Below the pieces are notes generated by a model. The model was not told the origin of the DNA, made no database searches, and worked only from the letters and a program-made list of their open reading frames with translations. From Baylisascaris procyonis (Eukaryota; Nematoda; Chromadorea; Rhabditida; Ascarididae), in the NCBI GenBank assembly GCA_037389465.1, contig JAZARR010000204.1, positions 186,001 through 250,000 on the forward strand: a DNA stretch of 64,000 nucleotides, read 5' to 3'. Positions 1 through 12,800 of the stretch are shown piece by piece (position 1 is the first letter of the stretch; each line of letters starts with the position of its first letter). Both the position numbers and the translations under genes were made by a program.

Positions 1-744
1 GTGACTGAAATACTCAGCGAAAAGTATGCAATTTACATGACGTTACCTAGTTTGCTTAGAATTGTGGACGCATTTCACTGGAATTCTTAGAAATATTTTA
101 CATTCTTTTATAGATCAAAGGACGGTCTACGGTGCAGTGCAGTTATCGGCCGGCTGAAGGGGAAAATAAAGTGGCTGAAAATCAGTTATATGTCGAGGTC
201 GAGTAGGGATTTAGAAGTACCAAGAATCAACAAGGATGCAACAGTAAGAGATTCTTAAGTATTCCTCATTTTTAGAAAGATATTTATTGATAAACCACGT
301 GGGAGACGTTTATTGGTGATGACGGTCGCTTATGTTCTTTTTTTATATTCGCAGCATTTCTCTCATTAACACACAAAGAAACATCAGATAACATACCGCA
401 ATTATAGTCAAATTTTAAAAATGTAAATTATTTATAGGTAAATATTCGCCACTCTCTTCATCAGCCACTCAATCTCATTCTATTTCTTTTTTATTTTATC
501 TCATCAAATCGTTCAATCACTCACATTCTCTTTCGTTATACATTTCGATGACTGCAAGAACGAAAGGAAAGTCAATCTTGCAGAAGAAACCAAATGCATT
601 TTTCAAGGTTCCAAAGTAAGTAAGCACAAAGTCCAAAATTCAAGTAGAACTTCTTGCATGAGCATTTTTCAAAACCTACAAAGAGGAATGTTACCTTCAC
701 GTTCCCTAAGATGAATTTAGTTATTAGATATCGGACGAATTTAT
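1..744. other. AT-rich region with no supported gene
   Basis: I see no recognisable gene here. A plus-strand open start (ATG at 549) ends in a good donor (GTAAGT at 615). A minus-strand 27-nt open segment near 530-556 has a good acceptor and donor. Both are short and match nothing I know, so they are not called. Confidence 0.4.
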
Positions 745-754
745 CCGTTTTCCC

Positions 755-1275
755 GACACTCTTGCAGAGAACGACTGCAACCTGGCTGCGAACCGGGAAC
801 GGGGCTGAGCTCCGCCCCGCATTGCGTACGCACCACTACCGTACTCTGCATTGTGCAAAAGAATACTACCACCCACCAGAGAAACTTGAAAACTCGTAGT
901 AGAAACATGCAATTTTTTCCATCATTCAACTAAGAGGGTCAAATAATGTCCGTATGCAAAATTTCAGCTCGAAGGGAAAGTGCACTTGCTGCATGGGCCT
1001 CGTTCTCTGCAATCTTTGATTAGCGCAGCACTGATGACCCTTCCAGCAAGCGCACTTCCCCTCCTTCAATTGAGCTGAAATTTTGCACGGCGTGGCTTGA
1101 CATTCGTTGAATGATGGAAAAAAATTTCCTGCTTATTTCACAAGTTTTCGAGTTTCTGTAATGGACGTTAGCATTCACTTGTAGAGTGCAGAGTCCGGTA
1201 GTGGTGCGTACGCAGTGTCGAGCGGGAGCTCAGCTCCGTTCGCAGTCAGGTTGCCATCTTTTTCTAGAATTGTGC
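755..1275. mobile_element. Foldback (palindromic) MITE, 521 bp, with 9-10 bp target duplication
   Basis: The whole segment is an imperfect palindrome centred near 1015. Its arms pair along nearly their full length. For example, TGCGTACGCACCACTACCG at 823-841 is the exact reverse complement of 1196-1214, and TGCAAAATTTCAGCTC at 955-970 that of 1072-1087. The segment ends in G...C. It is flanked by CGTTTTCCC at 746-754 and 1276-1284; one further C at 745 is matched by 1275, making 10 bp. It has no coding capacity, so it must have been moved in trans. A 9-10 bp duplication with long foldback arms is typical of Mutator-like elements. An 8-bp hAT duplication with chance extension is the alternative. 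Confidence 0.85.
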
Positions 1276-2578
1276 CGTTTTCCCACTCATCTCCCTGTTT
1301 AAGAAACATTCAGTTCACTACGTATGTTTATATCCTTCCATCTCCAACTGTTATCTTTGCAAATAGCCACTTCCAGATTCTCACAGCTATGTTTGTATAG
1401 TGATCGGGTAGCAATTTATTCTCATAGCAGATTATTTTATATTCTTTAGCGTGTTCTATTGCAAATAAGAAAAAACGCACTGGCATTACACTGCCGAAAG
1501 AAGGAAAGCAAATTATATGAAAGTAGCACATCCAAGAAACGTCCAACGTCAGGAATACAATAAATTACGCAAATGCACAATTTTTGTATAATTATTTATC
1601 TTTCCAAAGGGCAAATCGGATGGAATAACATTTGTGATATAAGCCCATCGGGAAATAACCTACGAAGGGATTAGCTGATCGGGTGGTTGGATGAACAACT
1701 CCAAGAAGTACTGAGAGAAAAGCAATTGTTATTTCAAAGTATAACACGCGATAATGTGCCCATTTATTGCATAAAACCAATAGAGATAACGCAGACACTT
1801 TATTCATCGTAAACAACTGATTAAAACGGTTGATGTTGAGCTATGAATCACGCATACCCATCTATGCAAGAGATTTTATGGAATTCAGCTGATTCCTCAA
1901 TAAGTGAGTAAGCACGCCAGACTGATTGCTCTAATATGTTCTTCTATAATTCGGCCAATTGCGTCAATATTCAAATAATGAGAACAAGCGAAAAACATGT
2001 CAAAGAATCTAGTATGATACGCGGTTTTGCAACCCGCTCATCCTATAAACGAACAGGTGGTACGACGACACTGTATCACCTATGCCTGTGCATGGCTGCC
2101 TGCGTATCTATCTATCCATCCGTTCGTCCCAACTTAGGAACGTTGAGGGTAGAATGCTGTTAATTTTAAATGAACTCATAGAACGCTTAAAGGCGGCAAG
2201 AAATCTTCGTGCTCTTCATATCGGTCGGATTTTCACCTCACATCATTCAGATAAAAAAGTAACGTTTTATGGAGGACCACCTCTACAATCTTTTAGTTAA
2301 AACATCGAGGTAACATTTCATATATTTTATTTTTTGTTGGCAACGTGCGAAAGTGGCAGGTCACGCAAGCAGAATACAAAAGCGCATATCGTGCTAATTT
2401 CTCTGTGGCAAGAAAGTGGCAAGAAAAAGTGAGTTTTTCTAGTTGTTGTCTAACCAGTTGCAAAGCGCGAAGCTGACCTAGCTAAGACTTTGAGACGTGG
2501 TAACGCATGATGTAAGCTATATGCAGTAAATTTCATCAGCGCAGTACTCCAGTGTTTATAGAAGTGGAAGTGTTCGGG

Positions 2579-2620
2579 CAGATAGGCAGACCGACAGACA
2601 AACAGACAAACGGACGGACT
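2579..2620. repeat. GACA-type degenerate simple repeat
   Basis: Alternating CAGA, GACA and GACGGAC words run over about 40 bases. It is a decayed tetranucleotide microsatellite. Confidence 0.7.
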
Positions 2621-5600
2621 AACACATGCATACTCATATAAACGCACAGGCATGACGGCACCGCAATGTACCTTCACAAAAAAAAAAAACTTGAAGAACA
2701 TGCGCAAATGGTATGCAAAAGATGGCACATTCCAAAAATTCATAAATAAATTTGTCATCAAAGTGGAAACAAATTGAAATGAAAAGTTTTTTCTTCGATG
2801 GCTTTATTACAACTTTTGATGAGCATTTGAGGAGTCTAAAAACGACGCAAAGAAAACTGAAGCAAACAAGAATGTGAGCATAAAATGCCAACCCGATAAT
2901 TCTTTAATGAATACCTTCTCGAACAAATTCTCTTCTCATATTTGGAAAATGTCAATAAATCTATTAATTTTTTACGCTAATATTTTCTCATCAATCCAAA
3001 AATTCTTCGACATGACTGGTTCTTGGAAGTTTTTTTTATTTCGAAAATTCCTTCCTTTATTTCGCTTTTCTTTCATTTTGTCATGCTTCATGTGAGTCAA
3101 AAATCTCCCGAAACAAATCACTTTCAAGTGATGAGAATAAAAATTTCATGAGAAATCTGAAAATTTTCGGCAAAAATTTCTAATAATAATTAATATGATA
3201 GAAAAAAAAATCGTAAGTTTTTCAGCACTTTTTTCTGTAGCCTCATTCGAAAGAGTTGCTAAAAGAGAAAGGTGAGGTGTAAACCTCCCAAAATACATCA
3301 CCCACTCTAATGAAACTTTCTTTCAAACTTTGCTCCATTGAAAATATCTGTTAATGTATCAACACTTGTTAGCCAATAATGGAATGCCTTTAGCATTTCG
3401 GCATTTATTATGTGGCCTATATTGATAGTGATCCTCACAAAGTTACATTTTTCTACTTACTCGTACTCTAATTTCCTAAGACCAATCAAAACTTCCTGTA
3501 AGACGCAGCTTATTATTTGACGGTTCTAGCCCAAAGAATTTTCAGATTTTTCTTTATTCTGTCCGGGGCATGTCTGCTGCTAGACTATAGGAACACGGGA
3601 GAAGGGGGGAGGACGGTTTACTACATATTGCAAAGACATATCTAATAAAGAAGGATCGGCTAATCTCCCATTTTTTATTTGCTTGAAAATTTGCAGAAAC
3701 CCCTGTTACTCCGTTTGGCTGCTGATGATATGCCCGCCTATCGCATGATACATTCAACATCGCCTCCCCTTGCCTCACAATGCTTCGAGAGCCTTCCATA
3801 TGCACTGCCGTCCATTAAGAAATTATCTGTTTCAGAAACTTACGCACTGCAAATATTATTTTCTCCCAGACTTTTCGTACTACGATGAGCATTTTTTACT
3901 TTGCATTTCATTCCATAGCAAAATCAGCAGGGATCTCTTATCGGGCAGCGATATTTTGTCGACTTCTTTATCTACGGTTGCGTATTCTTTACAAAGTCTG
4001 ACTACATCTTTAATATTGGTATCGATGCTGAGACACCGCGCATGATTCGAGCGAATTCCTTCATTTCGCTCATTTCATAGTAGGGGACTAAACAAAATCC
4101 TAGAGGCTTTCTTTTTCGAGGAACCCCTTCATTCTCCTCTCGCCCTTTCCCATCTTCCGCCACACTCACATATATACACAAAATGAAAGCTGTTGTTTTC
4201 TTTTCTTAGCAGGCTTTTCTCAGCTGAAGATTATCATCTTTAAGTAACGATCGAATCAAAACGTACTCATTAATAATACTCTTTTCAGTCTCCCCTAACA
4301 GATGAGTCTTAAACAATCATCTACCTTTACACTTCCTGCAACGCCAACTCACTTCACATCGAAAAGATTAATGCATTAATCTTTGATGACTTTTGAGTGA
4401 ATTGCAATAAGAGAAAATTTCTACTACACAAGATTTGAGCAAATTTTTCCATTCCCTTTAATTGTACCCTATTCTTTCTCTTTAATACAGGTAAAGTTTC
4501 TAAATTACCAGACCGGCTGCAAAAGCCACATATTGTAACTTTTCCTTATTACCTCTTATTATCTATTGCAACATTTTGATGAAATGATAGAAATTCGCAG
4601 ACCGCGATACCGTTAAATGTATCAGTGTCTCAAATTAATAATCAATGTCTAAATTAACAGACTGATATATCCATTAAGATCAAAACTTCCATTATCTCCC
4701 TGCTTTTATTTGCTCCCCACCTTAGTGAAACGTAATCCAAGAATTAAGCTATAAGAAAAATCAGAATCAAGGTACGAGAACAAGCAACCATAATAGGTTC
4801 TGCAGCATGAGTTAGGGTATTCAGAGCAGGTAAATGTAAAACTAGAGCTTACAATGCAAGAGCAATAAAATTGCTATGTAAGTATAGGTGAACATGAGGA
4901 TGGGTCACATTAAGAGAAATATGGTCTGTTATGCCATTAAGCAGCGAGGTGATCTATTATGTTGAAAGGTTACAATACTGACAGTCAACAGTAGGTGACT
5001 GTTCAGAAGTAACTAGTAAAGGACGAGTATTCAGCTATATTCCAAGACGGAAAGCGTACTCAAAGCTAATAACGAAGCACATTGGTAATTGAAATGATTG
5101 GATGGGATCAGTAGTGAATCCACGATAGGGACCACCTTCGAAATATTACGCACTATAGTTAAAAATGGCCCAACGTTCCAGGCTGACCCCAGTAACGAAA
5201 GGAACGTCCAGCTAGTGGCTGAGCTGTGCTTTTGATGAAACTGAACATAGCCGGAAAAAGGTCTTAATTGTGGTTTTTATCGATGAACTAAGTTCGGCTG
5301 AGACGTACTAAAGACCATTTAAGAAAGATAATGCAACAGTGCCAAATAGGCCGCAAAAATTGTTAAGCATGTAAGTGATAATGACCTAAAATTGAGAGGA
5401 GGCATGCTGTTCGTGCGAATTGAACGATAGTGGAATGACCGCATGCGTCACCTGCATGAAGGACGAGGTGTACATGAATACTCCTATTCCATTTGGGAAC
5501 GATTAAAGAAGGAATTCTCCATCAATGATGACAAACGGTTGAGTAATACCCTCCACAAAGGCCTATTAGGAGCGTCTAAAATGGGCAACAACAGTATGTC

Positions 5601-8006
5601 ACATCGTGGGAATTACTAGGTGTATATGAGATATGCAACAATAGCACACAAGCTGAGTGTCTAATAACAGCATACTCTAGGAACAACTGAGGTAGGTGCC
5701 CTAAATAGAGAAGCGGAATTGAAACAGAACAGAAATTAAATGATATGCATGACGCCCATTCCAACCAAGAGACAATAAAGACAGTATTCCCTACTGTAGG
5801 TTACTTGAAATGTAATTTAGTCATTTATCAAAAGACGTTGGAAAAGATGCAAATCATATAAATTTAAATTTTAGCTCAGAATATCGAAGCATCACTATCA
5901 TTTCAAACATCTCCCCCCCTCCCCTCTCCAAACCCCCACAACGTCGATCAACATTGAGAAAACAAGCTTGGAGTCCATTACGCGTGAAGCTAAAGTTTAT
6001 AACATCAGTACAATATGAGCACGATGGAACTATTACATAGTAAGAATTTATACAATAACTGTGCCAAATATATCTCGCTATAAAATCATTAAAAAATATA
6101 TTTGTAGATTTACCCAACAATGCCACTAATCTCACTCGTTAGTTGGCATTTCCAGCCAACGTTTTTGCTCGTTAATGGGAGCATAGTTCAAGTTGATGCG
6201 TGATATCTAAACTTTTCAATGAGAAATTTTCAAAAAATCTTCTATATTTATCATAGAAGTTAACAAACATTTCGAATATCAACAAAACTATTCGATTAGT
6301 CCGTAAATTTGGCGATGAAATCACAAAAAAATAAGAAGTCAATGGAGCGCATGAAAATGAAAAAGTGAATTAATAGATCAGGAGTACTTCCATTAGTATC
6401 ATAAACGAATTTTAAAAGTTTTTCCAATGTAACAAAATTGCTAAACTGAATTAAACTGAATTAAATTGGCCGTGGTTTAAAAAATTTGAGGATATTATCA
6501 AACGATGTGCATATTACTAATTTAAAGGTTTTGGTAGCAATTTTGGAAAATTTCCCCCCATGAAACTTCCAATGTGAACGAAGCAGCGGGATATGAAGAA
6601 GAAAGATGGGTGGGAATAAAAAAGTCATCGGATATTCCTAAACAATGAATTAAAGGCTCAAGCAGTTCGACTTCTCCATCTCTAGAAGCTCGAGCGAAGC
6701 TTCTCCATCAAACAAATCTAGTTTGACGCACCAAATATTAAGAACTAGTTGGCCATAGTGTTGGATAGCCAAATCAATGGCGATGAAAACAATTCGCTAT
6801 TCCAACTAGGAAATGGTCATAATTGCGCAAATTTCTCATGTCTATTTTGCTGGCAAAGACGAGTTTCTTCAATTATCCTCTTTTGTCTAAAATTGCACCT
6901 TTTCGGCAAAATTAAGCGAATGATTCGACTGCCATGGCTCGTCTCATTTCGGATTTGTAGCTACATCGGCGAACTGCCATAAGACAAGCGTTTTTAAAAA
7001 ATTTTTGCATTATTAAATTATTTGTTTCGTTTTTTTGCAGATTAAAAAACCAACGCTACTCACTTTTGTTATGAGGAAAACAATTTTATTGCTTTTATGA
7101 GATCAATCGAAAAAAAAAATTGCTAAACGATAAAAATTCCTAGCGATACGTCATTTGCAAAATTTTGAATTTGTTCGACGCCACTATTAGCTCGATAGTT
7201 TCTCTAGATCTAAATCACAATCTTAAAAATTGAGTTATTCATTACTTGGATCGGAACACTTGAGTCAACAGCTCACAAACATCCGCATACGCTTAGCTGA
7301 AGTTCGGACTGTAAGCAGCAACGAAAAAGTTCATCTGCGCCGAACATAAGAAAGTCAGAGGTATCGTGAAATCCTGGCTTTAAAAAATCCCGATAAGCAT
7401 AAATATGAAAATGGAAGTGAAGAAACATTTTTGGAAAAAAAGAATATGAGATGGAAATTTTTCATATAAATTTCCTCTCTACTGCATCGAAATGCCATTC
7501 TAATAACCTCAATTTTACACTGTCATTGGGAGGCTATAGCAATTAAAAGTAAATTCCTGACTAGATATGTGAAAAAATCATGGAGATTTTCGAATTTACG
7601 GACGACCGTACGGTTATTTAATTATTTAACGAATTTTTTCTCCGGAAATGAAAAGTATTTTAGCTAAATCTTTAAATACGTCCAAATCCCTATCAATGTA
7701 ATCGAGGAATAAAGAGGTTGGGAAGTGTTTCGCTGCGAATTGGCGCGCGATACATTACAAACTTAAGATGACATAGAGGATCGACGAGAAATAAAAAATT
7801 AAGGATAAAAAATAAAGTCCACAACAAGTAACAACGTTATCGCATTATTCAATTACTCTCCAGTACAACTGCTTTCTCTTTTTTTTTAAAGGATTTTTTT
7901 TGAAATAGGACTGCTCGATTTACAATTGGCTTATTCTGAGATCAACATATCAGCATGACGATTGCCTTTCAACGGGAATGAACATGTCAAACACTCCGTA
8001 AAATTC

Positions 8007-8023
8007 AACCGGTCGGACCGGTT
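8007..8023. promoter_or_regulatory. 17-nt perfect dyad AACCGGTCGGACCGGTT
   Basis: Two 8-mers, AACCGGTC and GACCGGTT, face each other around a central G. AACCGG(T/C)T is the known core of Grainyhead/CP2 family sites in animals. The dyad lies in the probable third intron of the growth-factor gene. AACCGGTCG recurs at 17868-17876 in intron 1. Regulatory function is inference. Confidence 0.3.
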
Positions 8024-8924
8024 TCAGCTTTTCGTTCACTAATCGATTCAACCGATGGATCGTGCATGTTAAAAAAACTACTACACTAATGCGCTGGTCT
8101 AGAGTTAAGCATAAATCTGAGCAACCATTGACAGTAAAAAGTTAATGTCAAGGTCTATAAATTCATTTGAAGTTTATGAGGTTGCTAAAGAACCTATAGA
8201 AGCTCGCAAAAAGCAAATAGCAGTAAAACGAGTTTTATCGCGCACGTGTAGTTCAAAAAAAAAAAACCTAAGAGAATTGCTTGATTAGAGCAAAATTTAA
8301 CGAAAATTCATACTGTGTTCGTTCGAGCCAATCTCTATGCAATGTTTCATCGACTACACAAGAACGAGCATTTCTGTCGCTATTCTATCGATTTTTTGAT
8401 AGGCCAGCCTTCTTCTCACCGCGGAAAAAGAAAAAAATTTCTAAACATTTGAGATATTTTTCAGCAATACCATACTTCAAAATGGGGTCTTTCCAAACGT
8501 TTGAATACTCCGAGGTTCAAGGCATGCTATTAAAAAGCAAGATATTCTATAATATTCGATCAGCTGAAGCGGATTGGTCAATCAGTTTCTAATTCTCTGA
8601 CCACTGAGACTGGTGAGTGGATTTTTGAATCTCTGACCACTGGTCACCATATAGATCGATCTATTCTATGATCAACTGAATTCTAGGGGACAGTGCAAAC
8701 AAACACGAAGGAAATTGTTGGAAACGAAATGTGAATTAGTGGAAAAAAGAAGTGACTAAAAAACAATTGCAACGTGCTATTTGGCGAGTAAATCCGTAAC
8801 GTTCCAATCGTTTTTCAAAGTTAGAACGCATCGTGCTCAATTTAGCAGTGCACTATCCGGACAATTGCGTTTCGAAATTTTATTCCCGAGAAAGTCAATC
8901 AAGAAATTCGAATTCAAACTTTTT

Positions 8925-9000
8925 GTTTTCTAAATTCAGATTTAATTTTCAGTTTTCTAAATTCGAACTTAATTCTAGGTTTTCTAAATTCGAATCGAGG
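8925..9000. repeat. Tandem repeat, 27-bp unit, about 2.8 copies
   Basis: The unit starts GTTTTCTAAATTC and occurs at 8925-8951, 8952-8978 and 8979-9000, the last copy incomplete. The copies differ at only a few positions. Confidence 0.8.
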
Positions 9001-9482
9001 TAATCTTTATTTGAATATAAGCCTTCTGCAAATATTACAAAAGCGTATTAAATGATGACTAAACATATGCATATATATGAGCACATTTGCATTTATATGA
9101 TCAAGAATTTTAGAAGGCGTAAAATCTGTCACATACAGTTTACACCATCTGCCTCGAAGATCATATTGAATACAGGTCACTTTTTGAGTGCACGAAATTT
9201 GCGCAACAAAGCCAATCGAGTGCAACCTGGGAATAATTCAACAAGCGAGACTTGAATAAGTGGCCGGTTATGTATGCGAAGCAATATAGGACAATATTTC
9301 GTTGATCTTATGCATTTGAAAATGCACATAGGGCGCTTTTGCAATTTCGCACTTATGAAGCGCATTTTGCTAAAGTTGTGCATTTTTACTGAGGCGAGTC
9401 CAAGCGGTTGCCGAATATCCGCAAATAATAACGAGCACGAAATACGATCGACGGGGCACATAAATTCTTAACCAAAAAAACT

Positions 9483-9498
9483 TCGCTTCTCGGCCTTA
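9483..9498 (+). other. 16-nt match to the 5' end of U2 snRNA
   Basis: TCGCTTCTCGGCCTTA is the same as positions 2-17 of U2 snRNA in insects as I recall it, but the following conserved TGGCTAAGATC is absent. It is flanked by CTTCG and CGAAG, which could pair. It is a fragment, not a functional U2 gene: a truncated pseudogene, part of a repeat, or chance. Confidence 0.3.
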
Positions 9499-9638
9499 AC
9501 TTGTCGAAGAGATGGATCGACATAAATTGTACTTTAGCTGCTCATGCTTCTTACGCGATCGATCTACGATCATTGAAAAAAGAACTGCTATTAAATTAAA
9601 TAACCTCTTTAAATAGAACAATAAAGAAATAGACTTAC

Positions 9639-9842
9639 ATGATGAAGGCGACATTCGCCGCTGCACATATGTGCATCATAGAGTTTAGGTGCGATAACGA
9701 AATCCCAACCAGCAGCCTCAAAATCGACCACTAAACTATACAAACAGCATGACGGCTCATTCATCTCCCGCGTGCACATCTCCGTTGAGCTGCGCTTCCT
9801 CCGTGTCCATTCATCGATACTCGTCAACTCCATATACATTAA
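9639..9842 (-). CDS. TGF-beta ligand exon 3: furin site and first half of the mature cysteine-knot domain
   Basis: This exon has 68 codons (residues 243-310). The acceptor TTGCAG ends at 9843 and the donor GTAAGT starts at 9638, after two His codons, both phase 0. RRKR at 256-259 is a typical proprotein convertase site. The released mature chain starts SSTEMC. It carries the extra N-terminal cysteine (C265) of the activin/TGF-beta/myostatin subgroups, then CC at 274-275, VVDFEAAGWDFVIAP, LYDAH and CSGEC. The single-residue spacing between C275 and the WD motif fits myostatin (CCRYPLTVDFEAFGWDW). The CCLY start recalls DAF-7. The exon stops just after the CxGxC of the knot, so the protein cannot fold without a further exon. 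Confidence 0.93.
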
Positions 9843-12800
9843 CTGCAATACAATAATTTTTTACCAATTTTGCCTTCCTAAACATGCACTTAATATCCAC
9901 TTACCAAAATATTCATCAAACTTTCATGTTTTCAACACAAAAACACTCTTTCTGAAGATGTTTTACAGAAGCTATGCGATGAACCTTCCATGAATTACGT
10001 GTATATGTTTAATCTTTATTGGTACTCTTGCCTCAGTTTACGAGCCAAAGTTTTGACAAAAGACTGTATGAAAACGCACTGCAGAAAGGTCCAATCGGTG
10101 AAACAAACTGAAAATTGAAAAAAAAAATTTGCTGTTTAAAAAAAACAGCAAATATGTTTTTTGAACAGCATTCATATTCGGAAACATCGACATTCACTAA
10201 AAGTGAACTTTCCAAATTTATAGGATGTCTGCTTGTGCAAAAAAAGTTCTGTCCATGGTGAAAAGCAAACCTAAAAAACCAACAGGTGTGAAGTTTTGGA
10301 TGAACATAAAGCGGCAGTGTCAGTGCATAAGATTAACTGATTTTTAGAAGCGAGTGTAAAAATTGGTTACACATCTAACTCAACAACTTTGTTCAAGTCT
10401 TTAAGAATTTCAATTTTGAAGCATGAAGACGGACAGGCGAACAGGCATAAACAACAACCCTGCAATATATATACTTATTTGTAGAATGAACAATAATAGA
10501 AATATCAACTTTTAAACGGGTTCAGTGCTGAAACTTGCGGCAAAATCACTTTGTCACGCATAAGTCAACCGAACCAATATTACAGCCGCAAAATAAAATC
10601 ACATGACATGGTGCCAAATTTTCTAATAATATTCAGAGATTTCTGAAAGACAACTGATGAGGAAATCACCTAAAATGGCAAATATAGATATTATTTTGCT
10701 TACGCAATGAATAATGGCATGCAAAAAGATCAGGTAAATGCTGCGATTGTGGTCGCTTTCTGTGGAACTTAAGAGGGTGGTTTAGGAAATTTTAATTCTT
10801 CTTCCCTAAATCCGAAAGGAATCGTTGATAGAATTTCGATCTTTTCGGCGTTGATCTTACTCGTTTGATGTTTCGGCATTGATCAATCAACCAGAATTTT
10901 CAGAACTTATTCGTGAACGACCTCAAAAGTGAACTTTTTCTAGTGCAACAAATATTTGGCAAGTCTTGGGAAAAATATCAGAAAATCCATTTTCAAAAAA
11001 ACAAATCGTTTAATTAGAATGCAAAAGCATGAATCGCATTTTTTTGCTTTTTTGGGCATCAAGATATTTGCACCGCTATTTTTAGATGCGTCCGAAAGCA
11101 AGCTGTTAAGTTCTTTTATTCATACTCTACGAATTTAAAGCCTTGAAAATCGATAGCGAATAACTAACTGCAAGGTGAATGTGAAAACATTTTTCGCGAT
11201 TCTTTTTTTGGACAACAGAATTTCTGGCAGTGAGTTTATATTGAATATTTCATTATAAACAATCTCCTCTGGTCAAAATTTTTGGAGAGGTTCTGAAATT
11301 TAACTACGTTATATAGTAATGGCCAAATCAAAAACATGAAAAATGATCGTCTAGCTTCTCATATTCACTAAAAAGTCGCCATTTTACATTTATTATAAAG
11401 TTTTCAGATAGACAGGATGTTCCCTGACATTTTATTAGCACTTGTAGATAAGCAATTCGATTTATTTCCTCCATAAAAATTCCAAAAGATCATTTTCGAT
11501 GTTGAAAAGATTTTCTGTGTAAGAAGAATGTAGAAGATATCTTCGTTTCTTCTTCGACCAATCAAAACAATGAGCCAAAAGACAAACAGTTCACGTAGAA
11601 AACTCATCAATTATTTGTCTCTAAGATCGAGGCTATTTGAGTTGATGAAGTTTCTTGCACTAGCATTGTCGAGCATACACTTTGCTGCAAAACAAAAATC
11701 CACTAACGGTACGCAATCACTAATGCTAACTTTAGAATGATTTTCTTCTTACAATAATAATTCAATGAATATTCAAGAACTGAAATATATTAGTGGATTA
11801 ACAATAAGTTTAAGGCAATAAAAAGTACAGCTGAAGTAAAAAAACGTTTGTTTCTATCTATTCTGATCGTAAAAATGATACGCCTACAGGAATTGAAGTA
11901 AAACTTTTAAGATTCTTTGAAAGAAATTATTTCTGAATGCCTTCAAATAGCGTAGAAGTGTCGCTCAAATAAGCTCAATCGTTATCATTTTTATGAATCT
12001 TCTGATAGCAGACTAGCACTGTATATTAGAAAAAGTCCTCACTAATAAAACCGAAACCCGCTGCCAAATAAAACTACAGTAGAAGTGCCTAATTTTTTGA
12101 AAAAAAACTTTTGTTATCGTTCTGATGCTATCACTGCGACTTAGAAAGAAAGTTGCTAGTTGCTACAGTTCGTTGATTAGTGATAATATTTTGAGAAAAA
12201 TGATTTTGTGCGATTGTAATGCAACCGAAGAACCATTAAAATAGTACAATTACTAAAGAAGGAAAATTTATAAAACATTAAATAGCAGAGCAATTCCCTA
12301 TGCTGCAATTTATAATGTAGATTACTGCAAAATAGATCAACGAAACTTAAAAAACCCCACTCGAAATCGATCGTGAGGGAATGTCGCTTCACCTCACGAA
12401 CGAGAGCTCTTTCAGTGAACGTTTTGAAGATGGTTTCACGAACGCTTCTGATGCACAGCAGAAGCTAAAAATTTTTTGCCAACATTTCAAAACGTCGATG
12501 CTATTTGACCCCTTTGAAAGAAAGCATTTTCTAGTTGCTTCCTAGCAACATGATTCGCGATCATTTGTAGTCGAAAGAAAATTTGTGAGAGCTGGAATTT
12601 TTGGCGATTTTCCAAAAAAAGGAGACTGTATTTGATAAAATATTACCATTGCAATCGATGATTACAGGCTTAATAGACGAGGCAAGGTTAGGGTTGACGC
12701 TCAACTGCAAAATGTGCTTGATTTATTGAGCAAACATATTCCACAAAAAATTTTTCTCCATGATGGCAATAAATCCGAAGGTATCAGTCGGGATGGCTTT

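Larger units (their letters stand above)
1285..9638 (-). other. Probable intron 3 of the TGF-beta ligand gene; no terminal exon seen
   Basis: The GTAAGT donor at 9638-9633 shows that transcription continues leftward. I read the minus strand for adjacent Cys codons followed by x-Pro and for a terminal CxC plus stop, and found no combination with family spacing. The region is otherwise AT-rich with simple repeats. It also holds a 17-nt dyad at 8007-8023, a short tandem repeat at 8925-9000 and a GC-richer but unrecognised stretch at about 5020-5760. Confidence 0.5.

Noticed and set aside
549..614. Plus-strand 22-codon start followed by a GTAAGT donor
   Set aside because: It is a short basic peptide with no recognisable family and no downstream partner exon. 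It is expected by chance at this density of donors.
654..1546. Several open frames on both strands
   Set aside because: They fall in or beside the palindromic transposon and mirror each other across its arms.
5854..6135. A minus-strand frame with VDRRCGG resembling a TGF-beta C-terminus
   Set aside because: The final CxC is missing, the spacing to the upstream Cys is wrong, and the frame runs on well past the expected stop.
7273..7390. A minus-strand frame ending CC...CGC, Leu, stop, at first sight the end of the growth factor
   Set aside because: Only nine residues separate the CC pair from CGC, against about thirty in the family. The residues between have no P-x-M or I-x-x-L-Y pattern.
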